NCBI RefSeq assembly: GCF_904846625.1
Contig: NZ_CAJHBL010000001.1
Coordinates: 1 to 64,000 of the forward strand
DNA: 64,000 nt
Direction of reading: 5' to 3'
Source: Psychrobacter sp. JCM 18900
Lineage (GTDB): Bacteria; Pseudomonadota; Gammaproteobacteria; Pseudomonadales; Moraxellaceae
This document shows, piece by piece, positions 26,230 to 35,534 of this stretch. Every line of letters starts with the position of its first letter. Position 1 is the first letter of the stretch. The notes beneath the pieces are model-generated. The model was not told where the DNA came from, did not search any database, and worked only from the letters and a program-made list of their open reading frames with translations. A program made the translations under genes and the position numbers.

Positions 26230-27510
26230 TTATGGCTGTCCATTTTGGACTAGCCGAATATTTTCGTTAATCGACATTTCTTTTATACTGTCTAAACAGT
26301 CGAATCTCCAATCATTTATCGATCTATAATGCTTAAATGTGTCCCAGAATTTTTCGTATTCTTCGTCCGCTATAAAATCAACAGTGTCCTTCTCACTAAA
26401 AGGGATTATATATACATAAACAAAGCTACCAATTCTAAACTCTGAAACAATATGCGGTATACCAAAGTCATCTATTTTTCGGATATAGTTGACAATTTGA
26501 GGTACTTTAGAGAATCCGTTATGAACAACATTTGCTGCTACTCTAGGTAGGCGTAATTGTGGCGTATCAACACATGTTAGCCATTTTACAGTCTGCTTTA
26601 AATCTACCATATGCTTTTCATCTATTGTGGAAAGTGTTATTTTACAAAGTGCCTTGTAAAGCTTTGCTGGAGTAAGGCTTTTTGTGGACTCTAAATTAAT
26701 TGTAAACTCTTTGTCGCTTACTCTCTTAAAACCTTGAGATACGACAATAGACATATTATTTTCGTATTGCATGTGCCCATTTTTGTATTTTATTTTTGGA
26801 ACTCCATTTTTCCCCTTTATTCCTAGAAATACTCGGTATATATCCAAATGCTCAATTAGTGCTGGTTCAATGTTATTCCCAAAAAATTCATTACAATTGT
26901 CACACTCATCACCCAGTATGATATTTTTGTTTCCCAATCCTTCAGGAATTGCATGAGCTACCTTTTTGAAGGTAACACCATCTCTCATAGTTTTATTACA
27001 AAATCTACAACAACGATTTTCTTTTTTTGCGTTTCCTACAGTTGTCTTTCTATCATTTCTGGGGATGATCAAATTATATTTTGAAAGTAAATCTCCTGAA
27101 AAATTATCAAGAGCATTCATCTTCTCTTCAAATTTTGACTGAAGATCAGTAATATTCTCAATATTATTGAGAGTAGAAATATATGTTTCTAGTTTTAATC
27201 TTTCAGATGTTTCAACCACAACAGATTCCAACACTAGAAAGTATTCACTAGAAGATAGGTTTACTATTTTTCTTTTTAATCTGTTTAGTATTGGGTGATT
27301 ATCTGCGTATTTTTCAACAAACCCTGCCACTCTAGATTTTAATTCATCTGTCGCCTGCTGCTCTGAAGAAATCTTTATAACGTTGTCTTCGATATCACCA
27401 AAGCAGGTAAGCAGTTCTAAATAAACATTGAAAGTTTTTTCGTTGATTGGCTGCAAGTTAATTCCAATTCCATCATCCTCGGTCATAAAGTAAATGCTGT
27501 AACTTTCCAT
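26230..27510 (-). CDS. HNH-endonuclease-like protein (HNH_5 type), function unknown
   Basis: A 426-aa protein with a central zinc/HNH module: C168-x2-C171, then KKVAHAIPEGLGN with H186, and C203-x2-C206-N, the arrangement of HNH_5-type nucleases (CxxC...EHIIP...CxxCN). The N-terminal 160 residues are helical and charged, the C-terminal 200 residues have no domain I can name. The gene is clearly more A+T-rich than its neighbours and solitary, with long non-coding flanks, which suggests horizontal transfer. It could be a defence or mobile-element nuclease. Confidence 0.68.
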   Translation of the reverse strand: MESYSIYFMTEDDGIGINLQPINEKTFNVYLELLTCFGDIEDNVIKISSEQQATDELKSRVAGFVEKYADNHPILNRLKRKIVNLSSSEYFLVLESVVVETSERLKLETYISTLNNIENITDLQSKFEEKMNALDNFSGDLLSKYNLIIPRNDRKTTVGNAKKENRCCRFCNKTMRDGVTFKKVAHAIPEGLGNKNIILGDECDNCNEFFGNNIEPALIEHLDIYRVFLGIKGKNGVPKIKYKNGHMQYENNMSIVVSQGFKRVSDKEFTINLESTKSLTPAKLYKALCKITLSTIDEKHMVDLKQTVKWLTCVDTPQLRLPRVAANVVHNGFSKVPQIVNYIRKIDDFGIPHIVSEFRIGSFVYVYIIPFSEKDTVDFIADEEYEKFWDTFKHYRSINDWRFDCLDSIKEMSINENIRLVQNGQP

Positions 27511-28196
27511 TTTAATTTTCCATTTGTAATTGGGTATCGCATCGTAGGCTTAATATTTTAACAATTGACAAAAATTTGTTCTGCTCTATCTCTTACATCA
27601 GCTTCAGCTCTAATATCAACATTTTTTAACTAGGTTTACAACTGACTAAATAATTTACGTCTTCTCATCTAATAGCTTACTCGACGCCATTTTGATAATT
27701 TACAATACCTCAAAGTAAACCTCAGAAACCTACTCTTATAAGACTACTTTTTTAATACTGTGATATTGCATGAATACTTTGTGATAAATTATCTTTTCAT
27801 TACATGTGGAAAAGCAATCATGATTATTTTCGTATATTTTTTGCCTTTTTAAATTCACACAGAACCCTACCATTATCCTGATAAACCAACTCTATGCGCG
27901 TAAGCGAGCTTAATTTTTATAAGAATATCTCTCAATTGATATGGCTCATTATGCTATCACCCATCATCGCTTAACCTGTCGTATTTACTCACGATTTGTA
28001 TATACGTCATCAAGAGAAGCCAGTCATATTGACGTCGAAATCGGGCAACCAAATACCAAGAACTATAAGTTAACGTTACTAACAAACCTGTGGTTGCATC
28101 TGACGTTTATTACGCCTAGTATTTCGCTCCTTTAAATAATTCTATTTTTAAAATAGAGCCTCAGATCCACCTACTCACAACAAAGAAGGATTCGTT
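27511..28196. other. A+T-rich intergenic region
   Basis: About 690 bp without a convincing gene; the only frame over 60 codons (27941-28135) has no ribosome site or recognisable product. It probably holds the promoter of the HNH gene on the left and of mmuM on the right. Confidence 0.5.
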
Positions 28197-29117
28197 ATGC
28201 CAATAAATACAACCACAATTATTGATGGTGGCATGGGACGAGAATTGGCGAAGCGCGGTGCACCGTTTCGTCAACCTGAATGGTCAGCACTGGCAATGAT
28301 AGAATCGCCAGAGATCGTTCGTGATGTACATCGTGCTTATATCAAGAGCGGCGCGGCAGTCATTACGACCAACAGTTACGCCCTAGTACCTTTTCATATC
28401 GGTGAGGAGCGTTTTGCGGCGCAAGCACAAGATTTGGCAGCAGCGTCAGGTGAAATGGCACGTGCAGCAGTGACGCTAGAGGGCGCAGCAACCAAAGTAG
28501 CAGGCTCTATCCCGCCACTATTTGGCTCCTACCGTGCAGACTTGTTTGATGCTGACCACGTAGAGGATATCGCTACCCCACTGATCAAAGGTTTAAACCC
28601 GTATGTAGACTTTTGGCTCGCTGAGACTCAGAGTCTAATCGCCGAGTCTATCGCTGTTCGTGAGCTACTTAATACGCTAGATACAGACAATAAACCGCTA
28701 TGGGTAGCTTTTACTTTAGAAGACAGTATGGATATCGATGTGCCACGTCTGCGTTCAGGAGAAACCGTCGAGGAAGCCGTAGCAACGATGGCTGCTCTCG
28801 ATGTCGAGGCGATACTCTTTAACTGCTGCCAACCTGATGTCATCGAGCAAGCATTAGATGTCGCACAAACTGTCCTACAAGCAAAACAAGCGCAGCATAT
28901 CAAACTTGGCGCTTATGCCAATGCCTTCCCGCCGCAACCAAAAAATGCTGCGGCAAATGATACGCTTAATGAAGTGCGTGATGATTTGACCCCGCCTGCC
29001 TATCTGCTCTGGGCACAAAAGTGGCAAGCACAGGGCGCTTCATTAATCGGTGGCTGCTGCGGTATTGGCCCTGAGCATATTCAGGAATTAAGCCAACATT
29101 TTACTGCTACTGCCTAG
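28197..29117 (+). CDS. mmuM: Homocysteine S-methyltransferase
   Basis: A 306-aa zinc-dependent homocysteine methyltransferase of the MmuM type, moving a methyl group from S-methylmethionine or S-adenosylmethionine to homocysteine to give methionine. The (beta/alpha)8 fold shows IIDGGMGRELAKRGAPF at the start, TNSYALVPFHIG, and the three zinc cysteines: one in FNCCQPDV and two in GGCCGIGPEHI near the C-terminus. AAGGA precedes the ATG. No methionine permease gene lies beside it; the downstream neighbour is a divergent EamA permease. Confidence 0.9.
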   Translation: MPINTTTIIDGGMGRELAKRGAPFRQPEWSALAMIESPEIVRDVHRAYIKSGAAVITTNSYALVPFHIGEERFAAQAQDLAAASGEMARAAVTLEGAATKVAGSIPPLFGSYRADLFDADHVEDIATPLIKGLNPYVDFWLAETQSLIAESIAVRELLNTLDTDNKPLWVAFTLEDSMDIDVPRLRSGETVEEAVATMAALDVEAILFNCCQPDVIEQALDVAQTVLQAKQAQHIKLGAYANAFPPQPKNAAANDTLNEVRDDLTPPAYLLWAQKWQAQGASLIGGCCGIGPEHIQELSQHFTATA

Positions 29118-29176
29118 ACATAGGCTGATCCGAACATAGAAAATGTAAGGTAATTAGATCGTTGAGCTCATCATGC

Positions 29177-29209
29177 TGACGACCATCGAATGTTATTTGA
29201 TGGTCGTCA
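29177..29209. other. 11-bp-stem hairpin after mmuM
   Basis: TGACGACCATC pairs exactly with GATGGTCGTCA around an 11-nt loop. It lies between two convergent genes and has no T-run; possible weak terminator. Confidence 0.5.
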
Positions 29210-29341
29210 TATTGCTGGTCATGGAGCTAGTGCTGTAAGCGTATCGAAAAATTCAGTAGCAGTTGCAGGTTTGAATGAAATCATCGACTAGCTTGTTATA
29301 AGTACGCGTATTGTATTCTTAACAGTCTACCCTCTTTCCCG

Positions 29342-30220
29342 CTACCCTGAAGTCTGTCTACCCGTTTGTATCAGTAGGACACCACTTAGAATCAGTACCA
29401 ACGCTATAATTTCTAAGCTGGTGATGTCCTCGCCAATTAACGCGCCAATGATTACAGCAACGACTGGAGCAATATAAGTAGCACCAGCAGCCCGCACTGA
29501 ACCTAACGTCTCAATAATAAAATAATAAATCAAAAAAGCAGCGCCAGTACCAAAAGCACCCAGACCAAGTATCGTTCCCCACATTGCCCTAGTATCTGTC
29601 GTCAGCTGGGTTATACCATCAAAATCAATGAGTACGGAAAGCGTTATGACGGCTAACCCCACTTGCCAAGTGGCTAACGCTAGTGGTGGCAATCTCAGAG
29701 GAGACAGATAGCGCCGCGCATACACAAAAGACGTACCCACACTCAGAGATCCTGCCAACATCCACAAAACGCCAACGAGAGAGACACCAGTAGCGCCTTG
29801 CCATGGTCGCGCACTTAATGCGATACCAGCAAATCCTAGCGCAAGGCCAATCGCCATTTGCTTGGTCGGACGCTCATCAGGTAAGAACAGCGCCGCGCCC
29901 AAAAAGGTAAATATAGGGATTGAGCCACTTAATAGACCTGCAATGCTACTGGGCAATAGCGCCGTACCTGCGACAAATCCATAATAGTAAAAAGACGTTG
30001 CGAGCACTGACATCACTATAAAGTGTGGCAAATGCTGTAACTGCGGCCGAGTAATTACCTTGCTGTGCCAAGCAACGGCAACCAATGGCAAGAACCCAAA
30101 TAGCAGGCGTAAAAATACGGTTTGTGATGGGCTGATTAGAGCCGTCGCCCATTTCATAAAAATAAAATTCGACCCCCAAATGACACCAAGTAGCACCAGT
30201 GCAGCATATGCTCGAAACAT
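29342..30220 (-). CDS. EamA/DMT-family permease
   Basis: A 10-helix drug/metabolite transporter (292 aa) with two EamA halves: GVIWGSNFIFMKWA and FLRLLFGFLPL in the first; ATYIAPVVAVIIGALIGEDITSLEIIALVLILSGVLL in the second. I start at the ATG at 30220 (AAGG 8 nt upstream) rather than a TTG at 30259. Substrate unknown, commonly amino acids or metabolites. Its neighbour on the same strand upstream is the SDR gene. Confidence 0.87.
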   Translation of the reverse strand: MFRAYAALVLLGVIWGSNFIFMKWATALISPSQTVFLRLLFGFLPLVAVAWHSKVITRPQLQHLPHFIVMSVLATSFYYYGFVAGTALLPSSIAGLLSGSIPIFTFLGAALFLPDERPTKQMAIGLALGFAGIALSARPWQGATGVSLVGVLWMLAGSLSVGTSFVYARRYLSPLRLPPLALATWQVGLAVITLSVLIDFDGITQLTTDTRAMWGTILGLGAFGTGAAFLIYYFIIETLGSVRAAGATYIAPVVAVIIGALIGEDITSLEIIALVLILSGVLLIQTGRQTSG

Positions 30221-30346
30221 AACATTGGCCTTAACAAATAGATGAGCTGCTTTTTTCAAGCAGCTAGCGTCGATAGTGTTTTATTGCTTGTATTAACAGT
30301 CTGATATTAACTATCTTGTCCTAACAGTCTTGTACTGACTGACTCG

Positions 30347-31062
30347 TTAAACAGAGCGAATGACGCCACCATCAACCCGTATATTCTGACCAGTGATGTA
30401 TCCAGCAGCTTCAGATAATAAAAAAGCAATCGTTGAGGCGACTTCTTCAGAGGTACCATAACGTCTCATCGGCACGCTCTCACGTCGCTCATCGACTTCA
30501 GGCAAGCTATCAATCCAACCAGGCAAGACATTATTGATACGCACACCTTTTGCTGCATAATCATCTGAAAAAATCTTGGTAAAAGCGCCAAGGCTGGCAC
30601 GAAAAGCCGTTGACGTAGGAAAAAGCGCAGTCGGCTGCGTTACCCAAGAGGTAGATATATTGACGATAGCACCGCTACCCTGTGCCACCATGATTGGCGT
30701 GATCAAACGAATTGCACGTACCGCACTAAGAAAGTAAACCTCTAGCCCTTTATACCAATCCTCATCAGTGATGTCTAAAATAGGTGCACGCGGGCCGTGA
30801 CCAGCAGAATTCACAAGCGCATCAATACGTCCCCATTGTTGCATCGCCGAATCGACCAAGCGCTGCACATCTTCATTAATAAGGTTGGAGCCAGTAACCC
30901 CAATGCCGCCCAACTCTTTTGCTAAAGCCTCACCTTTCCCAGAGGAAGACAAAATAGCGACATGATAACCATCAGCTGCAAGTTTACGAGCAGCGGCAGC
31001 ACCCATGCCTGATCCGCCTGCGATGATAAGCGCTACTTTTTTGTCTTTGTAATATTATTCAT
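30347..31062 (-). pseudogene. SDR-family oxidoreductase with an apparent N-terminal frameshift
   Basis: Short-chain dehydrogenase-like protein. The open frame runs only from an internal ATG at 31006 (219 aa, beginning GAAAARKLAADG), lacking the first beta strand. Upstream, in another frame, an ATG at 31062 gives MNNITKTKK; one extra A in the A6 run at 31037-31042 would join it to KVALIIAGGSGMG, a complete Rossmann start (238 aa). So there is a one-base deficit: mutation, base-calling error, or A-run slippage. The catalytic YxxxK site also reads S-T-A-F-R (S instead of Tyr, R instead of Lys), known in an atypical SDR group. Divergent from the LysR gene at 31175. Confidence 0.75.
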
Positions 31063-31138
31063 CTGTCTTTCTCAATTAGTTATCGTTTCATTTATCATAA
31101 CCAATAAAATCAGATTCCTAACATCATAATAAAAGATG

Positions 31139-31165
31139 CTAGACTGTAAAAAATCTACAGTCTAG
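31139..31165. promoter_or_regulatory. Perfect inverted repeat overlapping the LysR ribosome site
   Basis: CTAGACTGTA and TACAGTCTAG, 10-bp arms exactly complementary around AAAAATC. Its right arm overlaps the AGG of the ribosome site of the LysR gene and it lies in the divergent promoter region to the SDR gene. Probable LysR operator, or an RNA hairpin that hides the ribosome site. Confidence 0.65.
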
Positions 31166-31174
31166 GAAAATAAA

Positions 31175-32053
31175 GTGACAAACAGTCATCGTACATTGCC
31201 ACCGCTCAATGCCTTACGTGCATTTGAAGCTGCTGGGCGTCATCTTAATTTTCGGGTGGCGGCTGATGAGCTGTTTGTGACTCAGGGCGCGGTCGCTCAG
31301 CAGGTAAGAATATTAGAGGAGCATATCGGCTTTCCTTTGTTTCAAAGACTACCAAGAGGCGTGGCGCTCACTAGCCAAGGTTCTGTTTACTTTGCAGAAG
31401 TTACGCGCGCTTTTAAAATTTTGGACAAAGCAACAGCTCAGCTACTCAGAGAACCTAAGACTGTCACTATCAGCGTGACGCCGACTTTTGCCACTAAGCT
31501 ATTACTGCCGCGGTTATCTGCTTTGACTGCTGCGGTCCCTGATGTCGAGTTGCGTACTGTAGCGACCGAGTCCGTTGCAGACTTTGACCGTGATCAGGTA
31601 GATATCGCGGTACGCCTGACGCGCCCACCATTCCCTGCAGCATTTGATACTCATCTACTGTTCAAACAAACGCTTGTAGCTGTAGCCAGCCCCCACTTGA
31701 TGGCTAATAGAGAACTGCCCATTTCACTTGAAGTGCTACAAGAGATGCCATTGCTCCATGACTCACATCATCATTGGCCGCGATTTTTTGGTACCACAAA
31801 TAAGCTAGCCGGTGCTGTATTTAATCAAACGGCATTGGCTTTAGATGCAGCGCTAGCGGGTCAAGGCGTTGCGATTGCTTGTCAGGCTTTTGTACAAGCG
31901 GATTTGAATGCGGGAAGATTGGTACAGATAAGCGAGTCAACGCTAACAGTCGATCCAGATTATTATCTCGTTCGCAAAAAGAACTCATCATCACCAACTG
32001 TCGACGCTGTCTGGAACTGGTGTGTCACTCATTTAGCACTCATTCAGCACTGA
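31175..32053 (+). CDS. LysR-family regulator, GcvA-like
   Basis: A 292-aa LysR regulator of the GcvA/AmpR group: PPLNALRAFEAAGRHLNFRVAADELFVTQGAVAQQVRILEE with the typical N-terminus. It starts at a GTG (31175) with AGGA 8 nt upstream. The effector domain (TPTFATKLLLPRLSAL, DIAVRLTRPPF) is intact. Divergent from the SDR gene and separated from it by a 27-bp perfect palindrome, so it is likely to control it and itself. Confidence 0.9.
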   Translation: MTNSHRTLPPLNALRAFEAAGRHLNFRVAADELFVTQGAVAQQVRILEEHIGFPLFQRLPRGVALTSQGSVYFAEVTRAFKILDKATAQLLREPKTVTISVTPTFATKLLLPRLSALTAAVPDVELRTVATESVADFDRDQVDIAVRLTRPPFPAAFDTHLLFKQTLVAVASPHLMANRELPISLEVLQEMPLLHDSHHHWPRFFGTTNKLAGAVFNQTALALDAALAGQGVAIACQAFVQADLNAGRLVQISESTLTVDPDYYLVRKKNSSSPTVDAVWNWCVTHLALIQH

Positions 32054-32125
32054 CTTGATTTAGTCAGGGCTAGCTAAGCATTAAGTTAAACGTCAATATA
32101 AATAATCTAATCTCAAACTTATTAA

Positions 32126-32152
32126 CGTAGTTAGCTTCTGAAACTAACTACG
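32126..32152 (+). terminator. Hairpin after the LysR gene
   Basis: CGTAGTTAG and CTAACTACG around a 9-nt loop, 73 bp past the LysR stop, with only a loose T-rich tail. Two copies of CAGTCGTGCTT follow at about 32157 and 32182. The rest of the 480-bp gap up to 32536 shows no gene and probably holds the promoter of the glycan cluster. Confidence 0.45.
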
Positions 32153-32535
32153 ATTTCAGTCGTGCTTTTCTGTCCTACTACAGTCGTGCTTCAACGTAAT
32201 GATGCAGACCTTCCTGCTTTTTTATCCTCGTCTTTTCTCCTCGTTTTATCCTTTTACTAACTATCCTAACTCAAAAATAAAACACAGCTACCTACTCTCT
32301 TCTCAATCCAGAAGCAGCCGATTTTCACGTGGTTAAACCACTAATTTCTTATGTCACATTACGTACAACTTACACAGTTAATTTATCACAAACAATTATC
32401 GGCTAAATCATTACTTAATTTTGTATTAGTATGCATTGGTATTCACTAAAAGATTGAAGATACAAGTACTTACATTGCCTATAAGCCATTATTTTTATAT
32501 AAATTTCACTTGTTGTACCTGCTTAAGGACCAGAC

Positions 32536-34047
32536 ATGACTGCTAACACACAAGAAGCTTTGACTAGCGCAGCACTCAGTTTTCAATTGATGACGCGAGC
32601 TGAGCCTCCAGAGTTGGTTATTGCCACGATAAAGTCGTTATTAGCAGTAAAAGAAGCGCGCGATGAGATATTGATTATCGATAATAATAATAAAGAGACG
32701 TGGTTGTATGAGCCATTAGCAGCATTTTGCCAAAGCTTAAACGCTGAGCTGAATGTTCACTTTTATCACATTGATCGTGTCGAAGGATTCAAAGCGGGTG
32801 CTTTAAACTTGGCACTTGGGTTAATGAGTCCAGACTGTAGTCACATTGTGGTGGTCGATAGTGATTACCAAGCATTACCACATGCGAGAGCCTCTATTAT
32901 GCAGGCTATCGCTCAATATCCTGAGCATACCCTACTTCAGTTTCCGCAGTTTTATCGTAATGAAGGACAGCTAGATGCGCATAGCGAGTTGAATCACTAT
33001 TTTAATCATCATTTGTATCGTCCTTTTAATCGCAATCGCGCCTTATCAACGGGTACTTACGCAGTCATTCGACGCTCGGATCTTTTGAGCATAGGAGGCT
33101 GGTCAGGTGCTTCTATCACTGAAGATGCTCAAATGGGCGTGCTTATGCATCGACAAGGTTTTCGCAGTCAGTTTGTGCCAGAAGTTATTGCCACAGGCTT
33201 ACTACCTAACACACTAGATGACCTAATATGTCAACGCCGACGCTGGATCTACGGCAATATGCAAGTGCTCACGGATTACCTGTCAGTCCCGACCAACTCT
33301 CCAGTTCAACATGTCTCGCAATCTAAAAGTATGAGTGAACGTTTAGCATATATACGCGCTCATCTGTCTCAATTAAGTGCTTGGGTAAACTTTACAGGAT
33401 TCTTTATCCTTTTGCATATCTGCTCATTACTGATAATGGTTGATATGCTTTTAATAAATAACGCTAAAGTATCGATGCTTACCCCTCTATATGCGGTTTA
33501 TGCAGGCTATGCATTTTTTATCCTTAGACGGATGTGGGCTTACTGCCGTGATCAATCGCCTCTTAATAAACAAGTAGATGAAAACCATCAGTCACGTTTT
33601 GGCAGAAAGATACGAGCATGGTTGATGCACTTAAATTTTTGGGAGATTGGCGCATTGTCATGGCTGCCGGTGCTATGGGGACGAGAGAAACCTTTTGTCT
33701 GTACGCCAAAACAAAACTATATCCAAAGTCGACAGTCATTATTCCTTAAGAATATAGCAGCGTTACCAAAACTGCTGTTGGTGCTAAATATCATTACAGT
33801 CCTAGTTGTAGCACCGTTTTCATCGCTCTACTCACCAGTACTATTTATATGTGCAGCAGCAGTTTGCATTCTAAAACTAAGCGCAGCCAAGGTAGCAATG
33901 GATAACTTCTCTGATGCTCGAGCAGACATACCAAGTATGAGTAAGGTTCTTAAGCAGACTTTAAAAGTAGCCCATGAAAAGAAGACGACTATCACGACAT
34001 CTTATGCGACGTCTTTATTTAAAGATAAAAAAACCATCGATTCATAA
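32536..34047 (+). CDS. Membrane glycosyltransferase, family 2 (cellulose-synthase-like)
   Basis: A 503-aa processive-type GT2. Seen: nucleotide-binding IDNNN, DxD at D108-S-D110 in VVVDSDYQ, the TED acceptor motif at 195-197 (SITEDAQMG), and QRRRW at 233-237, the Q/RxxRW motif of processive synthases. C-terminal hydrophobic segments (about 282-305, 315-335, 410-440) anchor it in the inner membrane. Product sugar unknown. It is the first gene of a four-gene glycosyltransferase run, so it may build the backbone of a surface glycan. Confidence 0.85.
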   Translation: MTANTQEALTSAALSFQLMTRAEPPELVIATIKSLLAVKEARDEILIIDNNNKETWLYEPLAAFCQSLNAELNVHFYHIDRVEGFKAGALNLALGLMSPDCSHIVVVDSDYQALPHARASIMQAIAQYPEHTLLQFPQFYRNEGQLDAHSELNHYFNHHLYRPFNRNRALSTGTYAVIRRSDLLSIGGWSGASITEDAQMGVLMHRQGFRSQFVPEVIATGLLPNTLDDLICQRRRWIYGNMQVLTDYLSVPTNSPVQHVSQSKSMSERLAYIRAHLSQLSAWVNFTGFFILLHICSLLIMVDMLLINNAKVSMLTPLYAVYAGYAFFILRRMWAYCRDQSPLNKQVDENHQSRFGRKIRAWLMHLNFWEIGALSWLPVLWGREKPFVCTPKQNYIQSRQSLFLKNIAALPKLLLVLNIITVLVVAPFSSLYSPVLFICAAAVCILKLSAAKVAMDNFSDARADIPSMSKVLKQTLKVAHEKKTTITTSYATSLFKDKKTIDS

Positions 34048-34220
34048 AAATCAGTACTTATAAAACTAGTATTTATAAAGATAGCGGTTTATATAAGCCA
34101 ATTTTGAAACAAGGTCATTCTATTGTCTTTTATCGTTTCTATACTAGGTTCCCTATACACCACTCTACTAACCAAAACGCTTATAGCCATGATGCTTATA
34201 ACTATAAAGGTCTTAAAAAC

Positions 34221-35534
34221 ATGATTAGGTCTTCGAATTCACCGCTACGTATTGCCATTATCGCGCATTCACTGTATCCCATCGCCCAGCCATATGCGGG
34301 TGGTCTAGAAATGATTACCCAATTGATTTGTGATGAGCTAGTGGCGCAAGGTCATGAGATATTGCTTTACGCTCATAAAGATAGCGAGACGAAAGCAACG
34401 TTGGTGCCATTATTGACTCGTCATGAGTTTAATAAGATGGTTTATGATAATGAGCATGAAACGGTCGCCATGGGCCGTGAAGAGATGTACCAATATCTCA
34501 CCTATCAGATAGCCCTACGAGATATTATCGAACGTGATGAGCGCGGTGAAATTGATATCGTACATAACCACAGTCTGCATCATATTCCGATGATGACAGG
34601 CCAAGCGTTTGGCGAAAGGTTTTTTACCACTTTCCATACGCCTATTTTTCCGCAGTTACGTTTGGCACTTTTAACACTGCGCTCTGGTACAACCACTCAA
34701 TTTACAGCAATTAGTAAGCACCAACAGCAGTTATTCGCTGAGTTTGTCCCTTCACAAGTGGTGTATAACGGCATCGATGTCGAATCCTTTATTTCCAATA
34801 CAGAATCGCTTGGCAATACTAATGGTAGCGATGACGAGGTATATTTTTGGTATGGACGTATTTGCCCTGAGAAAGGCACTCATTTAGCCATGCGGTACTG
34901 CATGGAAGCTGGGAAGAAACTTATCATTGCAGGACCTAAAAGCAACGAAGACTACTTCAATCAAAAAGTAGCCCCTTTATTATTTAAAGACAGTAAGAGT
35001 GGCGATGACAAACTATTCAGTTACGTAGGTCATGTCACCAAGGACGAGATTAATAATTACTTGTGCCGAGCAACTGCCATGCTATTTACCAGCACTTGGG
35101 ACGAGCCATATGGATTGACCTTGGCTGAAAGTTTGGCATGTGGCACACCAGTCATTGGTTTCGATGCTGGAGCCAGTGCCGAAATTATTACCCCAGAGAC
35201 AGGAGTCATCGTACCTAAAAAAGATAAAGCAGCCTTTATCAATGGCTTTGCTACGATTAAAAATATATCACGTCAAGCTTGCCGTGACCGCGCCTTACAG
35301 TTTTGTTCAGTGTCAGCCATGGTAGACGGCTATATGGGATTGTACCGAGCAGCATTAAAAAATAGAACTGTGTTGATAGAAGACAATTCAGAGAGCTACA
35401 TAAACAGCATCAACAGTATCAACAGCTATGAGCTGTCTGATTTAACAAAAGACTCCCTGCAGCTCTTCAATCAGGCCATTCAAGCGCCAGTTGAAACTGA
35501 TAATGATCTTGTTAGCTTTTCTGAGGGGTCGTAA
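34221..35534 (+). CDS. Glycosyltransferase family 4
   Basis: A GT4 (GT-B fold) enzyme of about 437 aa. I start at the ATG 34221 (IRSSNSPLRIAIIAHSLYPIAQPYAGGLE), with AAGG 10 nt upstream; a TTG at 34104 would add 39 non-homologous residues. Seen: PYAGGLEMIT acceptor loop, WYGRICPEKGTHLAM, and the E-x7-E region in TWDEPYGLTLAESLACGTPVIGF. Stop and start of the next gene overlap by one base (TAATG), so translation is coupled. Sugar and acceptor unknown. Confidence 0.88.
   Translation: MIRSSNSPLRIAIIAHSLYPIAQPYAGGLEMITQLICDELVAQGHEILLYAHKDSETKATLVPLLTRHEFNKMVYDNEHETVAMGREEMYQYLTYQIALRDIIERDERGEIDIVHNHSLHHIPMMTGQAFGERFFTTFHTPIFPQLRLALLTLRSGTTTQFTAISKHQQQLFAEFVPSQVVYNGIDVESFISNTESLGNTNGSDDEVYFWYGRICPEKGTHLAMRYCMEAGKKLIIAGPKSNEDYFNQKVAPLLFKDSKSGDDKLFSYVGHVTKDEINNYLCRATAMLFTSTWDEPYGLTLAESLACGTPVIGFDAGASAEIITPETGVIVPKKDKAAFINGFATIKNISRQACRDRALQFCSVSAMVDGYMGLYRAALKNRTVLIEDNSESYINSINSINSYELSDLTKDSLQLFNQAIQAPVETDNDLVSFSEGS

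Noticed and set aside
27941..28135. 64-codon frame in the intergenic region before mmuM
   Set aside because: No ribosome site, biased residue use, and no resemblance to a protein family.
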